Below, piece by piece: positions 16,423 through 25,397 of a stretch of DNA of 64,000 nt. Source of the stretch: Pseudochelatococcus lubricantis (GTDB lineage Bacteria > Pseudomonadota > Alphaproteobacteria > Rhizobiales > Beijerinckiaceae). Below the pieces are notes generated by a model. It saw only the letters and a program-made list of their open reading frames with translations, made no database searches and was not told where the DNA came from. The stretch lies in contig NZ_JBHLXC010000002.1 in assembly GCF_042432495.1 (NCBI RefSeq), positions 868,001 to 932,000 on the forward strand. Direction: 5' to 3'. Numbering within the stretch: position 1 is the stretch's first letter; each line of letters begins with the position of its first letter. A program made the position numbers and the translations under genes.

Positions 16423-18359
16423 CATCGAGGGTGCTCATCGCCGTCACCCATCTGCTGGGCGTCGGTCATCTGGCACGGGCGGCGGCGCTCGCGCGCGGCC
16501 TCGCGGCGGCGGGGAACGAGGTGACGCTTATTTCCGGCGGCGCGCCCGCGCCGCTTGTCGCCATGGATGGGGTGAGGCTGGTGCAGCTCCCGCCGGTGCA
16601 TATCGTCGGCACGGCCTTTTCCGCGCTGCTCGGATCGGACGGCGCGCCGGCGGGCGACACCATCATGGAGGAACGGCGGCGGCTGATGATGGAGGCCGTG
16701 GCGGGCCTGCGGCCTGATGTCGTGATCACCGAACTGTTTCCCTTCGGCCGGCGGGTGCTGGCGGACGAGTTTCTGGCGTTGGCGGGAGCGGCGCGCGCGC
16801 TGGTGCCGCGTGCGGCCATCCTGTCTTCCGTCCGCGACGTGCTGGTCGCGCCGTCCAAGCCGGGGCGGCTGGAGGAAGCGCATGCGCGGCTTCTGGCGCT
16901 TTATGACGGCGTGCTGGTGCATGGCGACGCCGCCGTGCTGCCGCTGGAGCGGTCGTGGCCTGTCGCGGCGGAGATCGCGCCGCTGCTGCACTACACCGGC
17001 TACATCGATGACCGTCCCGTCACGCCGGCCGGCGAGGGTGCCGACGGCGCTGGCGAGATCGTCGTCTCCGGCGGCGGCAGCGCGGCCTCGCTGCCGTTGT
17101 TCCGCGCCGCGCTCGGGGCGGCGCGGTCCGTTGCCGGGCACCGCTGGCGCTTGCTCGTGGGGCGCGGCGTCCCGGAGGAAGCGTTCGCCGCGCTGGCCGG
17201 GGAGGCGCCCGCCCATATGACGGTCGAACGGGCGCGGGCCGATTTTCCGGCGCTGCTGGCGCGGGCGGCGTTATCGGTCAGCCAGGCGGGATACAACACC
17301 GTTATCGACATCGTGCGCGCGCGCGTGCGTGCGGTCGTGGTGCCGTTCGAGGCCGGGCGCGAGACGGAACAGCGCCTGCGCGCGGAAAGTCTCGCCGAGG
17401 CGGGCGTGTGGCCGTTCGCCGTGGTGCCGGAGGCCGGGCTTTCGGCACAGGCGCTGGCGCAGGCTGTGACGCAGACGTTGGCGCGCCCGCTGCCGCCGGA
17501 GGCTGCCATCGACCGGGACGGCGTGGCGGCGAGCGTCGCTCTCGTCGCGCGCTTCGCGCAGGCGCGGTGCCGGCGCTTTCCGGCGTTGTCGCGAGCGCTC
17601 GACGAAGTGGCCGCTGGCGGCGGCAGCGTGGCGCTGTGGTGGCGGGACGACGATGCGGTGGCGCCGACGCCGGCGCTCGACCGCCTGCTGGCGCTCGCCG
17701 CGAAACATGCCCTGCCCGTGGCGATCGCCGCCATTCCCGCCCACGCGACGCAAGCGCTGGCGGACCGGCTCGCGGGTGAGCCGCTGGCCAGTGTGCTCGT
17801 GCACGGGCTGTCGCACGCAAACCACGCGCCGGAAGGGAAAAAGAAAGCCGAGTTCGGCCCGCACCGGCCGCTCGCCGCGCTGTGCAAGGACGCCGCCGAG
17901 GGCTTGCGCCGTGCCGGCGAGACATTCGGCGCGCGGCTGCTGCCGGTCTTCGTGCCGCCGTGGAACCGTGTCAGCGACGACCTTGCCGTGCAACTCGCCG
18001 CCTGCGGCTTCGCCGGCCTTTCGGCGGCGGGCAAGGCTGCCCGACCCGACGCGCGACGGGCTCGGGGCCTCGCCATCGCCCACACGCACATCGACCCCAT
18101 CGACTGGCATGGCGGCGGCGGCCTGCTGCCGCTGGCACAGATCGACGACCGTGCGGCGCTCGCGGTGCGCGCTCGGGCGGCGGCGGGCGGCGAGATCGTG
18201 CTCGGGCTGCTGACCCACCATCTGGCGCAGGACGAGGCGACCTGGGCGTTCTGCGACGATCTGCTGGCCTTCCTCCTCGATCATCCGGCGGTGGTGCGCG
18301 CGGACGCGCGGCGGTTGTTCCGGGAAGCGGGCGAGGAGGAAGCCTGGTGTGCCGCGTGA
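16419..18359 (+). CDS. Fusion of COG4671-type glycosyltransferase and polysaccharide-deacetylase-like domain
   Basis: A 646-residue two-domain protein. Residues about 1-375 repeat the COG4671 glycosyltransferase plan of the first operon gene: VTHLLGVGHLARAAALARGL, EIVVSGGGSAASLPL, VSQAGYNTVIDIV and VVVPFEAGRETEQRLRA. Residues about 400-646 resemble a polysaccharide deacetylase (NodB-like) fold, with WWRDDDAV as the likely metal/base motif and HGLSHANHA as the His pair. Such a fusion could add an N-acetylated sugar and then deacetylate it, or act at two steps of one glycan. There is no signal peptide, so both activities would be cytoplasmic. Last gene of the operon; start overlaps the previous stop in ATGA. 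Confidence 0.82.
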   Translation: MTSRVLIAVTHLLGVGHLARAAALARGLAAAGNEVTLISGGAPAPLVAMDGVRLVQLPPVHIVGTAFSALLGSDGAPAGDTIMEERRRLMMEAVAGLRPDVVITELFPFGRRVLADEFLALAGAARALVPRAAILSSVRDVLVAPSKPGRLEEAHARLLALYDGVLVHGDAAVLPLERSWPVAAEIAPLLHYTGYIDDRPVTPAGEGADGAGEIVVSGGGSAASLPLFRAALGAARSVAGHRWRLLVGRGVPEEAFAALAGEAPAHMTVERARADFPALLARAALSVSQAGYNTVIDIVRARVRAVVVPFEAGRETEQRLRAESLAEAGVWPFAVVPEAGLSAQALAQAVTQTLARPLPPEAAIDRDGVAASVALVARFAQARCRRFPALSRALDEVAAGGGSVALWWRDDDAVAPTPALDRLLALAAKHALPVAIAAIPAHATQALADRLAGEPLASVLVHGLSHANHAPEGKKKAEFGPHRPLAALCKDAAEGLRRAGETFGARLLPVFVPPWNRVSDDLAVQLAACGFAGLSAAGKAARPDARRARGLAIAHTHIDPIDWHGGGGLLPLAQIDDRAALAVRARAAAGGEIVLGLLTHHLAQDEATWAFCDDLLAFLLDHPAVVRADARRLFREAGEEEAWCAA

Positions 18360-18444
18360 CATGAGGACGTCATGCAAAAATCGGTATTCACTGGATCAGG
18401 CGGTGCTAGACTAGGTTGCAATTGTCGGGCTGGAGTGATGCGGC

Positions 18445-20358
18445 GTGGCGGAGGACGAGCGTCGGTTCCCTAATACAGCGTCTCAGGCGTCGCCCGTGCT
18501 CACGGTGCGCGATCTGGTGATCGATTTCGCCGGCGGGGGCACGCCGTTCCGGGCGCTGCACGGCGTTTCCTTCGACATTCCGGCCGCGCGCACGCTGGCG
18601 CTGGTCGGCGAATCGGGTTCCGGAAAATCGGTGACGGCGCAGGCGATCCTGCGCATCCTGCCGCGATCGGCGGCCATCACCGGCGGCTCGCTCGTCTTCG
18701 CCGATCCGGCAGGCGGCAAGCGCATCGACATCGCCCGGCTGGATGCGGACGGCAAGCCCATGCGCCGGCTGCGCGGCGGGCGCATCGCCATGATCTTTCA
18801 GGAACCGATGACCTCGCTGTCACCCCTGCACACGGTCGGCGACCAGGTGGCGGAAGCGGTGACGCTGCATCGGGACATCACCGCGAAGGAGGCGCGCCGG
18901 GAGGCGGAGGCGGTGTTCGCCCGCGTCGGCTTCGCCGATCCCGCGCGCGTGTTCGACACCTATCCGTTCGAGCTGTCGGGCGGCATGCGCCAGCGGGCGA
19001 TGATAGCGATGGCGCTGATCTGCCGCCCGGCGCTGCTCATCGCCGACGAACCGACGACTGCGCTCGACGTGACCACACAGGCGCAGATTCTCGACCTGAT
19101 GCGCGACCTGCAGGCCGAAACCGGCATGGCCATCCTGCTGATCACGCATGATCTCGGCGTTGTCGCCAACATGGCCGACACCATGGCCGTGATGTATCGC
19201 GGCCGGATCGTGGAATCGGGCGCGCGCGATGCGCTGTTCCGCGATCCGCGCCATCCCTATCTCAAGGCGCTGCTGAAGGCCGTGCCGCGCTTCGGCATGC
19301 AGCCCGGCGAACGCCTGACGCCCATCCGCGAGGCCGTGGCGATTGCGCCGGTCGCGGCGGCGGAGCGGCCCGCCGCCACCCGGGGGCCGATCCTGATCAT
19401 CGACGACGTGTCGAAAACCTACACGCGCCGCGCCGGTCTTTTCCGGAAGAACGTGGGGGAGGTGCGCGCCGTCTCGCATGTCAGCCTGTCGCTGCCGCCG
19501 GGCCGCACGCTGGGACTGGTGGGGGAATCGGGCTGCGGGAAGACGACTCTGTCGAAGATCGTCATGCGCGCCATCCCGGCCAGCGGCGGGCGTGTGCTGT
19601 TCGATGACGGCAAAGGCGCGAACACGGGGCCGCGCGACATCGCCACGCTCACGGGCGACGACCTGATGGCGTTCCGCCGCGATGTGCAGTTCGTGTTTCA
19701 GGACCCGTTCTCGTCGCTCAATCCGCGCATGACGGTTTACGAACTGCTGACCGAGCCGCTCGTCATCCACGGCGTGGGCGACAGCGACGCGCATTACCAG
19801 CGGGCCGTCGAACTCGTGGAGCGCGTCGGGCTGGAACGCCGCCATCTGCGCCGCTACCCGCATTCGTTTTCCGGTGGCCAGCGGCAGCGGCTCGGCATCG
19901 CCCGCGCGCTCGCGCTGCGTCCCCGCCTGTTGCTGTGCGACGAGCCGGTCTCGGCGCTTGACGTTTCGGTGCAGGCGCAAGTGCTCAACCTGCTGAAGGA
20001 CCTGCAGACGGCGATGGGACTGTCGTACCTGTTCGTCTCGCACAACCTCGCGGTGGTCGACTACATCGCCGACGAGATCGCCGTGATGTGCCGGGGTTAT
20101 ATCGTCGAGCAGGCGCCGAAGCAGGTGCTGTTCTCCAATCCGCATCACCCCTACACGCGGGCGCTGCTCGCGGCGGTGCCGAGCCCCGATCTCGACCATC
20201 CGCTCGATTTCGCCGCCCTGCGCTCCGGCAGTTTCTCCGACCCCGCGCAATGGCCGATGCCGTTCCGCCTGCAGCCCGGACACATCGGGACGATGCAGGA
20301 CCTCGGCAACGGCCACCGCGTGCGCATCGGCGTGCACACAGTCGAGGAGGCAGCATGA
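18445..20358 (+). CDS. Peptide-type ABC importer ATPase, two fused nucleotide-binding domains
   Basis: A 637-residue protein with two complete ABC ATPase domains, as in YejF and GsiA. Domain 1 (about 17-270): Walker A GESGSGKS, signature LSGGMRQRAMIAMAL, Walker B LLIADEPTTALD. Domain 2 (about 310-560): GESGCGKTT, FSGGQRQRLGIARAL, LLLCDEPVSALD. Each is followed by the oligopeptide-type C-terminal extension (HPYLKALLKAVP, HPYTRALLAAVP). It powers import through the two downstream permeases. The start is GTG with GGAG upstream. The stop overlaps the start of the binding-protein gene in ATGA. Confidence 0.93.
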   Translation: MAEDERRFPNTASQASPVLTVRDLVIDFAGGGTPFRALHGVSFDIPAARTLALVGESGSGKSVTAQAILRILPRSAAITGGSLVFADPAGGKRIDIARLDADGKPMRRLRGGRIAMIFQEPMTSLSPLHTVGDQVAEAVTLHRDITAKEARREAEAVFARVGFADPARVFDTYPFELSGGMRQRAMIAMALICRPALLIADEPTTALDVTTQAQILDLMRDLQAETGMAILLITHDLGVVANMADTMAVMYRGRIVESGARDALFRDPRHPYLKALLKAVPRFGMQPGERLTPIREAVAIAPVAAAERPAATRGPILIIDDVSKTYTRRAGLFRKNVGEVRAVSHVSLSLPPGRTLGLVGESGCGKTTLSKIVMRAIPASGGRVLFDDGKGANTGPRDIATLTGDDLMAFRRDVQFVFQDPFSSLNPRMTVYELLTEPLVIHGVGDSDAHYQRAVELVERVGLERRHLRRYPHSFSGGQRQRLGIARALALRPRLLLCDEPVSALDVSVQAQVLNLLKDLQTAMGLSYLFVSHNLAVVDYIADEIAVMCRGYIVEQAPKQVLFSNPHHPYTRALLAAVPSPDLDHPLDFAALRSGSFSDPAQWPMPFRLQPGHIGTMQDLGNGHRVRIGVHTVEEAA

Positions 20359-22259
20359 CGATCGATCGCCGGCAGATACTCCTCGGACTGGGCGGCCTGT
20401 CCACCGCCGCGCTGCTCGGCGTCGATGCCGGTGCGGCCCAGGACGTGACGCAGACGCGCGAGACGGGCAGCCCGCCGGAGGAGCCGCTGGTCTACGACCC
20501 GCGCGCGGAAGGCGGCAGGATCGGCGTACGCGGCGGGCGCATCGTCACGCTCGTGCCGCGAGCGCGCGACATTCGCTATCTGTCAACGATGGCCTACACC
20601 CGCCTCGTCGGCTACGACCGCAACCTCGATCTCACGCCCGACCTGCTGCGCGCCGTCGACAGCGAGGGCGGGCGCGTGTTCACGCTGCACCTGCGCAAGG
20701 GCCACCGCTGGTCGGACGGCGCGCCGTTCACCGCGGAGGACTTCCGCTACTGGTGGGAGGATGTGGCGCTCCATCGGGACCTCAACCCGGCCGGGCCGCC
20801 CATGTTCATGCTGGCGGCGGGCGAGCCGCCCCGCTTCGAGGTGCTCGACGCGCTGACCGTGCGCTACACGTGGGAGGTTCCCAACCCGCGTTTCCTGCCG
20901 GCGCTGGCCGGGCCGCGCGATGCGCTGATCTATTCGCCCGCCCATTACCTGCGGCAGTTCCACAGCCGCTATGCGGGAGACGCGGAACTGGCGCGGCGGG
21001 TGGCGTCGGCGAACGTGCGCTCCTGGGCGGCGCTCCACAACCGCTACGACGCCATGGGCGACGAGGCCGACCCGGACATGCCCACCGTCTATCCGTGGCG
21101 GGTGACGAATGCCGGGCCGGCGAGCCGGTTCGTCTTCCGGCGCAACCCCTATTACCACCGCGTGGATCCGACGGGGCAGCAACTGCCCTACGTGGACGAG
21201 ATCGTCGTCGATCTCGCCTCGCCGGGCCTCTTCGCCGCCAAGGCCAACGCCGGCGAGGTGGACCTGATGTCGCGCGGGCTCAACATGGCGGATATCCCCG
21301 TGCTGAAGCAGGGCGAGAAGGCGCATGGCTACCGCACGCTGATGTGGCCCATCGCGCGCGGCTCGGAAGTGGCGCTCTATCCCAACCTCACGGCGGCCGA
21401 TCCGGTATGGCGGGCGCTGAACCGGGACGTGCGCTTCCGTCGGGCGCTGTCGCTCGGCATCGACCGCAACACCCTCAACAACGCGCTGTTCTTCGGGCTG
21501 GGCACCGAGGGCAACAACACGGTGCGCGAGGGGTCTCGCCTGTTCCGGCCCGAGTACCGCAGCCGCTTCGCGCAATACGATCCAGCGGCCGCCAACGCGC
21601 TGCTGGACGAGGCGGGGCTCGCCGCGCGCGGGCCGGGCGACGTGCGCCTGCTGCCGGACGGGCGCATCCTGGAGATCGTGGTCGAGGTGGAGGGCGACGC
21701 GGCGGTGGCGGTCGATGCGCTGCAGCTCATCACCGAGTTCTGGCGCGATATCGGCGTCAAGCTGTTCATCAAGCCGCAGGACCGCACCGTGCTGCGCAAC
21801 CGCTCCTATTCCGGCCTGCCGGTGATGATCGCCGCACCCGGTCTCGACAACGCCATGCCGACCGAGATCATGCCGCCGACGGGGCTCGCGCCCGTGTATC
21901 AGGACAACTACGCCTGGCCGAAATGGGGGCAGTACATGGAGACCGGCGGCAAGGTCGGCGAGGCCTGCGACATGGAGGTGCCGCGCCGGCTGCTCGCGCT
22001 CTACGGCGAATGGCTGGAGGAAAGCAGGGACGTCGTCAAGACCGGCATCTGGCACCAGATGCTCGAAATGCACGCCGACGAGCAGTGGATCATCGGCACC
22101 GTGGCGGGTGCGTTGCAGCCCATCGTGCTGCGGGACGGCCTGCGCAATCTGCCGGAGGACGCGGTCTATAGCTGGGAGCCGACGGCGATGATCGGCGTCT
22201 ACCGCATCGATGCGCTGTTCTGGGACGACGCGGGCAGGCGCGGGCAGGCGCCGTCATGA
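20355..22259 (+). CDS. Extracellular solute-binding protein family 5 (peptide/oligopeptide type), Tat-exported
   Basis: A 634-residue periplasmic binding protein of family 5, which captures peptides or related compounds. It begins with twin-arginine leader DRRQILLGLGGLSTAALLG, so it is likely exported folded through Tat. Family features are LTPDLLRAVDSE, FTLHLRKGHRWSDGAPFTAEDFRYWWEDV and the late RALSLGIDRNTLNNALFFG. It sits between the ATPase and permease genes with 4-base overlaps on both sides. Ligand identity cannot be inferred; YejA-like di-/oligopeptide or peptide-antibiotic carriers are the nearest functional guess. Confidence 0.9.
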   Translation: MTIDRRQILLGLGGLSTAALLGVDAGAAQDVTQTRETGSPPEEPLVYDPRAEGGRIGVRGGRIVTLVPRARDIRYLSTMAYTRLVGYDRNLDLTPDLLRAVDSEGGRVFTLHLRKGHRWSDGAPFTAEDFRYWWEDVALHRDLNPAGPPMFMLAAGEPPRFEVLDALTVRYTWEVPNPRFLPALAGPRDALIYSPAHYLRQFHSRYAGDAELARRVASANVRSWAALHNRYDAMGDEADPDMPTVYPWRVTNAGPASRFVFRRNPYYHRVDPTGQQLPYVDEIVVDLASPGLFAAKANAGEVDLMSRGLNMADIPVLKQGEKAHGYRTLMWPIARGSEVALYPNLTAADPVWRALNRDVRFRRALSLGIDRNTLNNALFFGLGTEGNNTVREGSRLFRPEYRSRFAQYDPAAANALLDEAGLAARGPGDVRLLPDGRILEIVVEVEGDAAVAVDALQLITEFWRDIGVKLFIKPQDRTVLRNRSYSGLPVMIAAPGLDNAMPTEIMPPTGLAPVYQDNYAWPKWGQYMETGGKVGEACDMEVPRRLLALYGEWLEESRDVVKTGIWHQMLEMHADEQWIIGTVAGALQPIVLRDGLRNLPEDAVYSWEPTAMIGVYRIDALFWDDAGRRGQAPS

Positions 22260-23275
22260 TCCGCTATCTCGCCCGCCGCCTCGCGACCATGCTGGTGACG
22301 CTGCTGATCATCAGCGCCCTGATCTTCATCATCATCAAGTTGCCGCCCGGCGATTTCCTCACCAATCAGATCGCGGAACTGCGTGCGCAGGGCGATGCCT
22401 CGGCAGCGGCGCGGGCGGAATTCCTCGTGGCGCAATACGGCCTCGACCGGCCCGCGTGGGAGCAGTATCTCGCCTGGGTGGGCGTGTGGCCCGGACCCGG
22501 CGGCGATCATGCCGGCCTGCTGCAGGGCAACTGGGGCTGGTCCTTCGAATACGACCGTCCGGTGCGGGAGGTGGTGGGAGACGCGCTGTGGCTGACGCTG
22601 CTGCTCAACCTCACCACGGTGATCTTCGTGCATGTGGTGGCGATCCCCATCGCGATCTATTCCGCCCGGCGCCAGTATTCGATCGGCGACTATGTGGTGA
22701 CGCTGTTCGGCTATCTGGGGCTCGCGACGCCGAGCTTCCTGCTCGCGCTGATCCTGCTCTATTACATGAACCGCTGGTTCGGCATCTCCATCGGCGGGCT
22801 CTACGACCCGCAATTCGCCGGCGCGCCGTGGACGGCGGAGAAGGTGCGCTCGCTCGCGGAGCATCTCATCGTGCCGACCATCGTCATCGGGCTCGGCGGC
22901 ACGGCGGCGATGATCCGGCGCATGCGCGCCAACCTGCTCGATGAACTGGGCAAGCAGTACTACGTCACCGCCCGCGCCAAGGGGCTGCCGCCGGGCAAGG
23001 CGCTGCTGAAATATCCGTTCCGCATGGCGCTCAACCCGTTCATTTCAGACATCGGCAATCTGCTGCCGCAACTCGTCTCCGGCTCGGTGCTGGTGTCGCT
23101 GGTGATGAGCCTGCCGACGGTGGGGCCCATCCTGCTCGCGGCGCTGAAGGCGCAGGACCAGTACCTCGCCGGCTTTATCCTGATGTTCGTGGCGGTGCTG
23201 ACGGTGGTCGGCATGCTGATCTCGGACATCCTGCTCGCGTGGCTCGATCCGCGCATCCGGCTCGGGGGGCGCTGA
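22256..23275 (+). CDS. Peptide-type ABC transporter permease (DppB/YejB-like)
   Basis: A 339-residue inner membrane permease. The N-terminus MIRYLARRLATMLVTLLIISALIF is typical of DppB/OppB-type proteins. It is followed by a periplasmic loop and several membrane helices. The EAA-type cytoplasmic loop (YYVTARAKGLPPGKALLKYPF) contacts the ATPase. It pairs with the next gene as a heterodimeric channel. The start overlaps the binding-protein stop by 4 bases. Confidence 0.92.
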   Translation: MIRYLARRLATMLVTLLIISALIFIIIKLPPGDFLTNQIAELRAQGDASAAARAEFLVAQYGLDRPAWEQYLAWVGVWPGPGGDHAGLLQGNWGWSFEYDRPVREVVGDALWLTLLLNLTTVIFVHVVAIPIAIYSARRQYSIGDYVVTLFGYLGLATPSFLLALILLYYMNRWFGISIGGLYDPQFAGAPWTAEKVRSLAEHLIVPTIVIGLGGTAAMIRRMRANLLDELGKQYYVTARAKGLPPGKALLKYPFRMALNPFISDIGNLLPQLVSGSVLVSLVMSLPTVGPILLAALKAQDQYLAGFILMFVAVLTVVGMLISDILLAWLDPRIRLGGR

Positions 23276-23278
23276 GGC

Positions 23279-24442
23279 ATGAGGGAACAGCTCGCGACGC
23301 CCCATTTCGTCGATGCGCAGCCGTTCGATCCGGGCGTTTCCGATCCCGGACGGCACGAAGACGAGCGCTTCTACCGTGCCTCGTCGCTGGCGCTGATCTG
23401 GTGGAAGTTCCGCCGTAACCGGCTCGCGGTCGTCTCGGCCTTCGTGCTGCTGTTCTTCTACGCCATGGTGCCCTTCGTCGAGGTGATCGCGCCCTATGGG
23501 CAGTCGGAGCGCAACGGCGATTTCCTCTACGCGCCGCCCCAGCCCGTGCACCTGTTCCACGACGGTGAGTTCGTCGGGCCGTTTGTCTATCCCTACAGCT
23601 TCACCTTCAACAAGGAGACGTTCACGCGCGATTATGTCGTGGACCGCACGGCGCCGCAGCGGCTGCGCTTCTTCTGCCAGGGCTCGCCCTACCGCTTCTG
23701 GGGGCTCGTGGAGATGCGCTTCCGCCTCGTCTGCCCGCCGGAGGGGGGTACGTTCTTCCTCATGGGCACGGACAGGCTCGGCCGCGATCTGCTGTCGCGC
23801 ATCATCTATGGTGCGCGCATCTCGCTCGTCATCGGGCTGGTGGGAATCGGCGTGTCGTTCGCGCTCGGGCTGTTCTTCGGCGGCGTCGCGGGCTATCTCG
23901 GCGGCTGGGTGGACAGCGCCATCCAGCGGCTGATCGAGATCCTCCGCTCGCTGCCGGAGCTGCCGCTGTGGCTCGCGCTTTCCGCCGCGCTGCCGGCGAA
24001 CTGGTCGCCCGTCGCCGTGTTCTTCGGCATCACCATCATTCTGGGCCTGCTCGACTGGCCGGGGCTGGCGCGGGCCGTCCGTTCGAAGCTGCTGGCGCTG
24101 CGGGAGGAAGACTTCGTCAAGGCGGCGGAGTTGATGGGCGCCTCGCGGACGCGCATCATCGCGCGCCATCTCATCCCCAACTTCATGAGCCACCTGATCG
24201 CCTCGGCCACGCTGTCCATCCCGTCGATGATTCTCGGCGAGACGGCGCTGTCGTTCCTGGGGCTTGGGCTGCGTCCGCCGGTGACGAGCTGGGGCGTGCT
24301 GCTCAATGAGGCGCAGAACCTCGCCGCCGTCAGCCTGCAGCCGTGGCTGCTGTGGCCGATCGTGCCGGTGGTGCTCGTGGTGCTGGCCTTCAACTTCGTG
24401 GGGGACGGCCTGCGCGACGCGGCCGACCCCTATCACGAATGA
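23279..24442 (+). CDS. Peptide-type ABC transporter permease (DppC/YejE-like)
   Basis: A 387-residue permease, second channel subunit. It has an N-terminal helix near residues 50-70 and a long extracytoplasmic segment of about 90 residues before GTDRLGRDLLSRIIYGARISL, the conserved entry to the transmembrane core. The EAA loop is DFVKAAELMGASRTRIIARHLIPN. The long loop resembles YejE more than DppC. The start lies 3 bases after the YejB-like stop. Last gene of the importer operon. Confidence 0.92.
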   Translation: MREQLATPHFVDAQPFDPGVSDPGRHEDERFYRASSLALIWWKFRRNRLAVVSAFVLLFFYAMVPFVEVIAPYGQSERNGDFLYAPPQPVHLFHDGEFVGPFVYPYSFTFNKETFTRDYVVDRTAPQRLRFFCQGSPYRFWGLVEMRFRLVCPPEGGTFFLMGTDRLGRDLLSRIIYGARISLVIGLVGIGVSFALGLFFGGVAGYLGGWVDSAIQRLIEILRSLPELPLWLALSAALPANWSPVAVFFGITIILGLLDWPGLARAVRSKLLALREEDFVKAAELMGASRTRIIARHLIPNFMSHLIASATLSIPSMILGETALSFLGLGLRPPVTSWGVLLNEAQNLAAVSLQPWLLWPIVPVVLVVLAFNFVGDGLRDAADPYHE

Positions 24443-24445
24443 TGT

Positions 24446-25036
24446 TCAGACGAGCGGCTTGCCCTTCCGCGCCCGCAGCGCAAGCGCCACGGCGATGAAG
24501 GACCAGCCCTCGAAGATGAGTTCGATGGCGAGGATGAGCCCGATCAGGTAGAGCGAGTTCACGGGCCAGCGCGCGGCGATGACGATGCCGACGACAAGCG
24601 CCGCCACGCCCGCCGCCACGAGCCAGCCCCAGCCCTCGCGCGGGCGGGCGGCGAAGCCCGTCCAGATGCGCAGCACGCCCGAGGCGATGAGCGAGACCGC
24701 CAGCACCAGCGTGAACGCCACCGACGCGAGCTGCGGGTTGTAGAAGGCGAAGAAGCCCGCGAGCGCATAGAATGCGCCGCTCAGCAGCCAGACGAGGAAG
24801 TTGCCCCATTCCTTGACCTGGAAGGCATGCGCGATCTGCAGCACGCCGCCGATGAGGATGAGCGCGCCGATGTAGTAGACGGTCGCCAGCGTGGCCACCA
24901 GCAGGTTGCCGAGCGCGATGCCGCCGAGGACGAGCAGGATGATGCCGAGCAGCAGGAACCACACCCACTTGGAGCGCACTTCTTCCGCAATGGCGTTGAT
25001 GGCCGGTTCGTGATTGTGCTGAACGGATGTAGGCAT
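24446..25036 (-). CDS. HdeD family membrane protein
   Basis: A 196-residue protein with six predicted membrane helices in the HdeD pattern: WVWFLLLGIILLVLGGIALG, a central LLSGAFYALAGFFAFYNP, and FAARPREGWGWLVAAGVAALV. HdeD is linked to acid resistance at high cell density in Escherichia coli, but most homologues are uncharacterised. The ATG at 25036 follows GGAAAGGGC; 16 further in-frame residues upstream are probably not translated. The gene converges with the importer operon, with only 3 bases between stops, and diverges from the helicase gene. Confidence 0.85.
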   Translation of the reverse strand: MPTSVQHNHEPAINAIAEEVRSKWVWFLLLGIILLVLGGIALGNLLVATLATVYYIGALILIGGVLQIAHAFQVKEWGNFLVWLLSGAFYALAGFFAFYNPQLASVAFTLVLAVSLIASGVLRIWTGFAARPREGWGWLVAAGVAALVVGIVIAARWPVNSLYLIGLILAIELIFEGWSFIAVALALRARKGKPLV

Positions 25037-25195
25037 GGCAGCCCTTTCCTTATGCTTTGTCCGGGTGGACGTTACTTGCGGCACTCTAGTATCATTCGGC
25101 CGTATTGCATAGCAGCAAGGTCAATTCGCGAATTTTTACAATATATTTATGCTGCATTCCGCGCCGCCCGGCGGCGGCGGTCCGTGCATCGGCGC

Positions 25196-25224
25196 TTGAC
25201 TTATGGCGAAGAAAAGCCCATATG
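25196..25224 (+). promoter_or_regulatory. Predicted promoter of the DEAD-box helicase gene
   Basis: TTGACT at 25196-25201 and CATATG at 25219-25224 with a 17-base spacer. The -35 is nearly consensus and the -10 is weaker. Confidence 0.4.
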
Positions 25225-25232
25225 GCTGCCAT

Positions 25233-25252
25233 GCGCCCGGTCGGGCGCTTTT
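25233..25252 (+). terminator. Terminator-like hairpin in the helicase leader
   Basis: A 7-bp GC stem (GCGCCCG / CGGGCGC) with a 2-base gap, followed by TTTT and further T-rich bases. It could stop read-through from upstream, or act as a cold-sensitive attenuator at the 5' end of the helicase transcript. Confidence 0.5.
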
Positions 25253-25397
25253 GTGTTCAGGTCGCGTGAGCGGTCCCCTCGTGCGGATCGTCCTGCCGGA
25301 CACGGTTATTTTCAGGAACAGCCCGGATCACGCGGGGCGTCCACCACCCCGCGATCGCTCTGCCCGTCGGTTTCCGCCGGGGCGGAGATGTCGCTTC

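Larger units (their letters stand above)
25037..25397. other. Divergent intergenic region and helicase leader
   Basis: About 360 bases between hdeD-like and helicase genes. It contains an AT-rich patch (25130-25150), a predicted promoter (25196-25224) and, right after it, a terminator-like hairpin (25233-25252). The rest would be a leader of about 145 bases before the helicase start. No gene seen. Confidence 0.45.
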
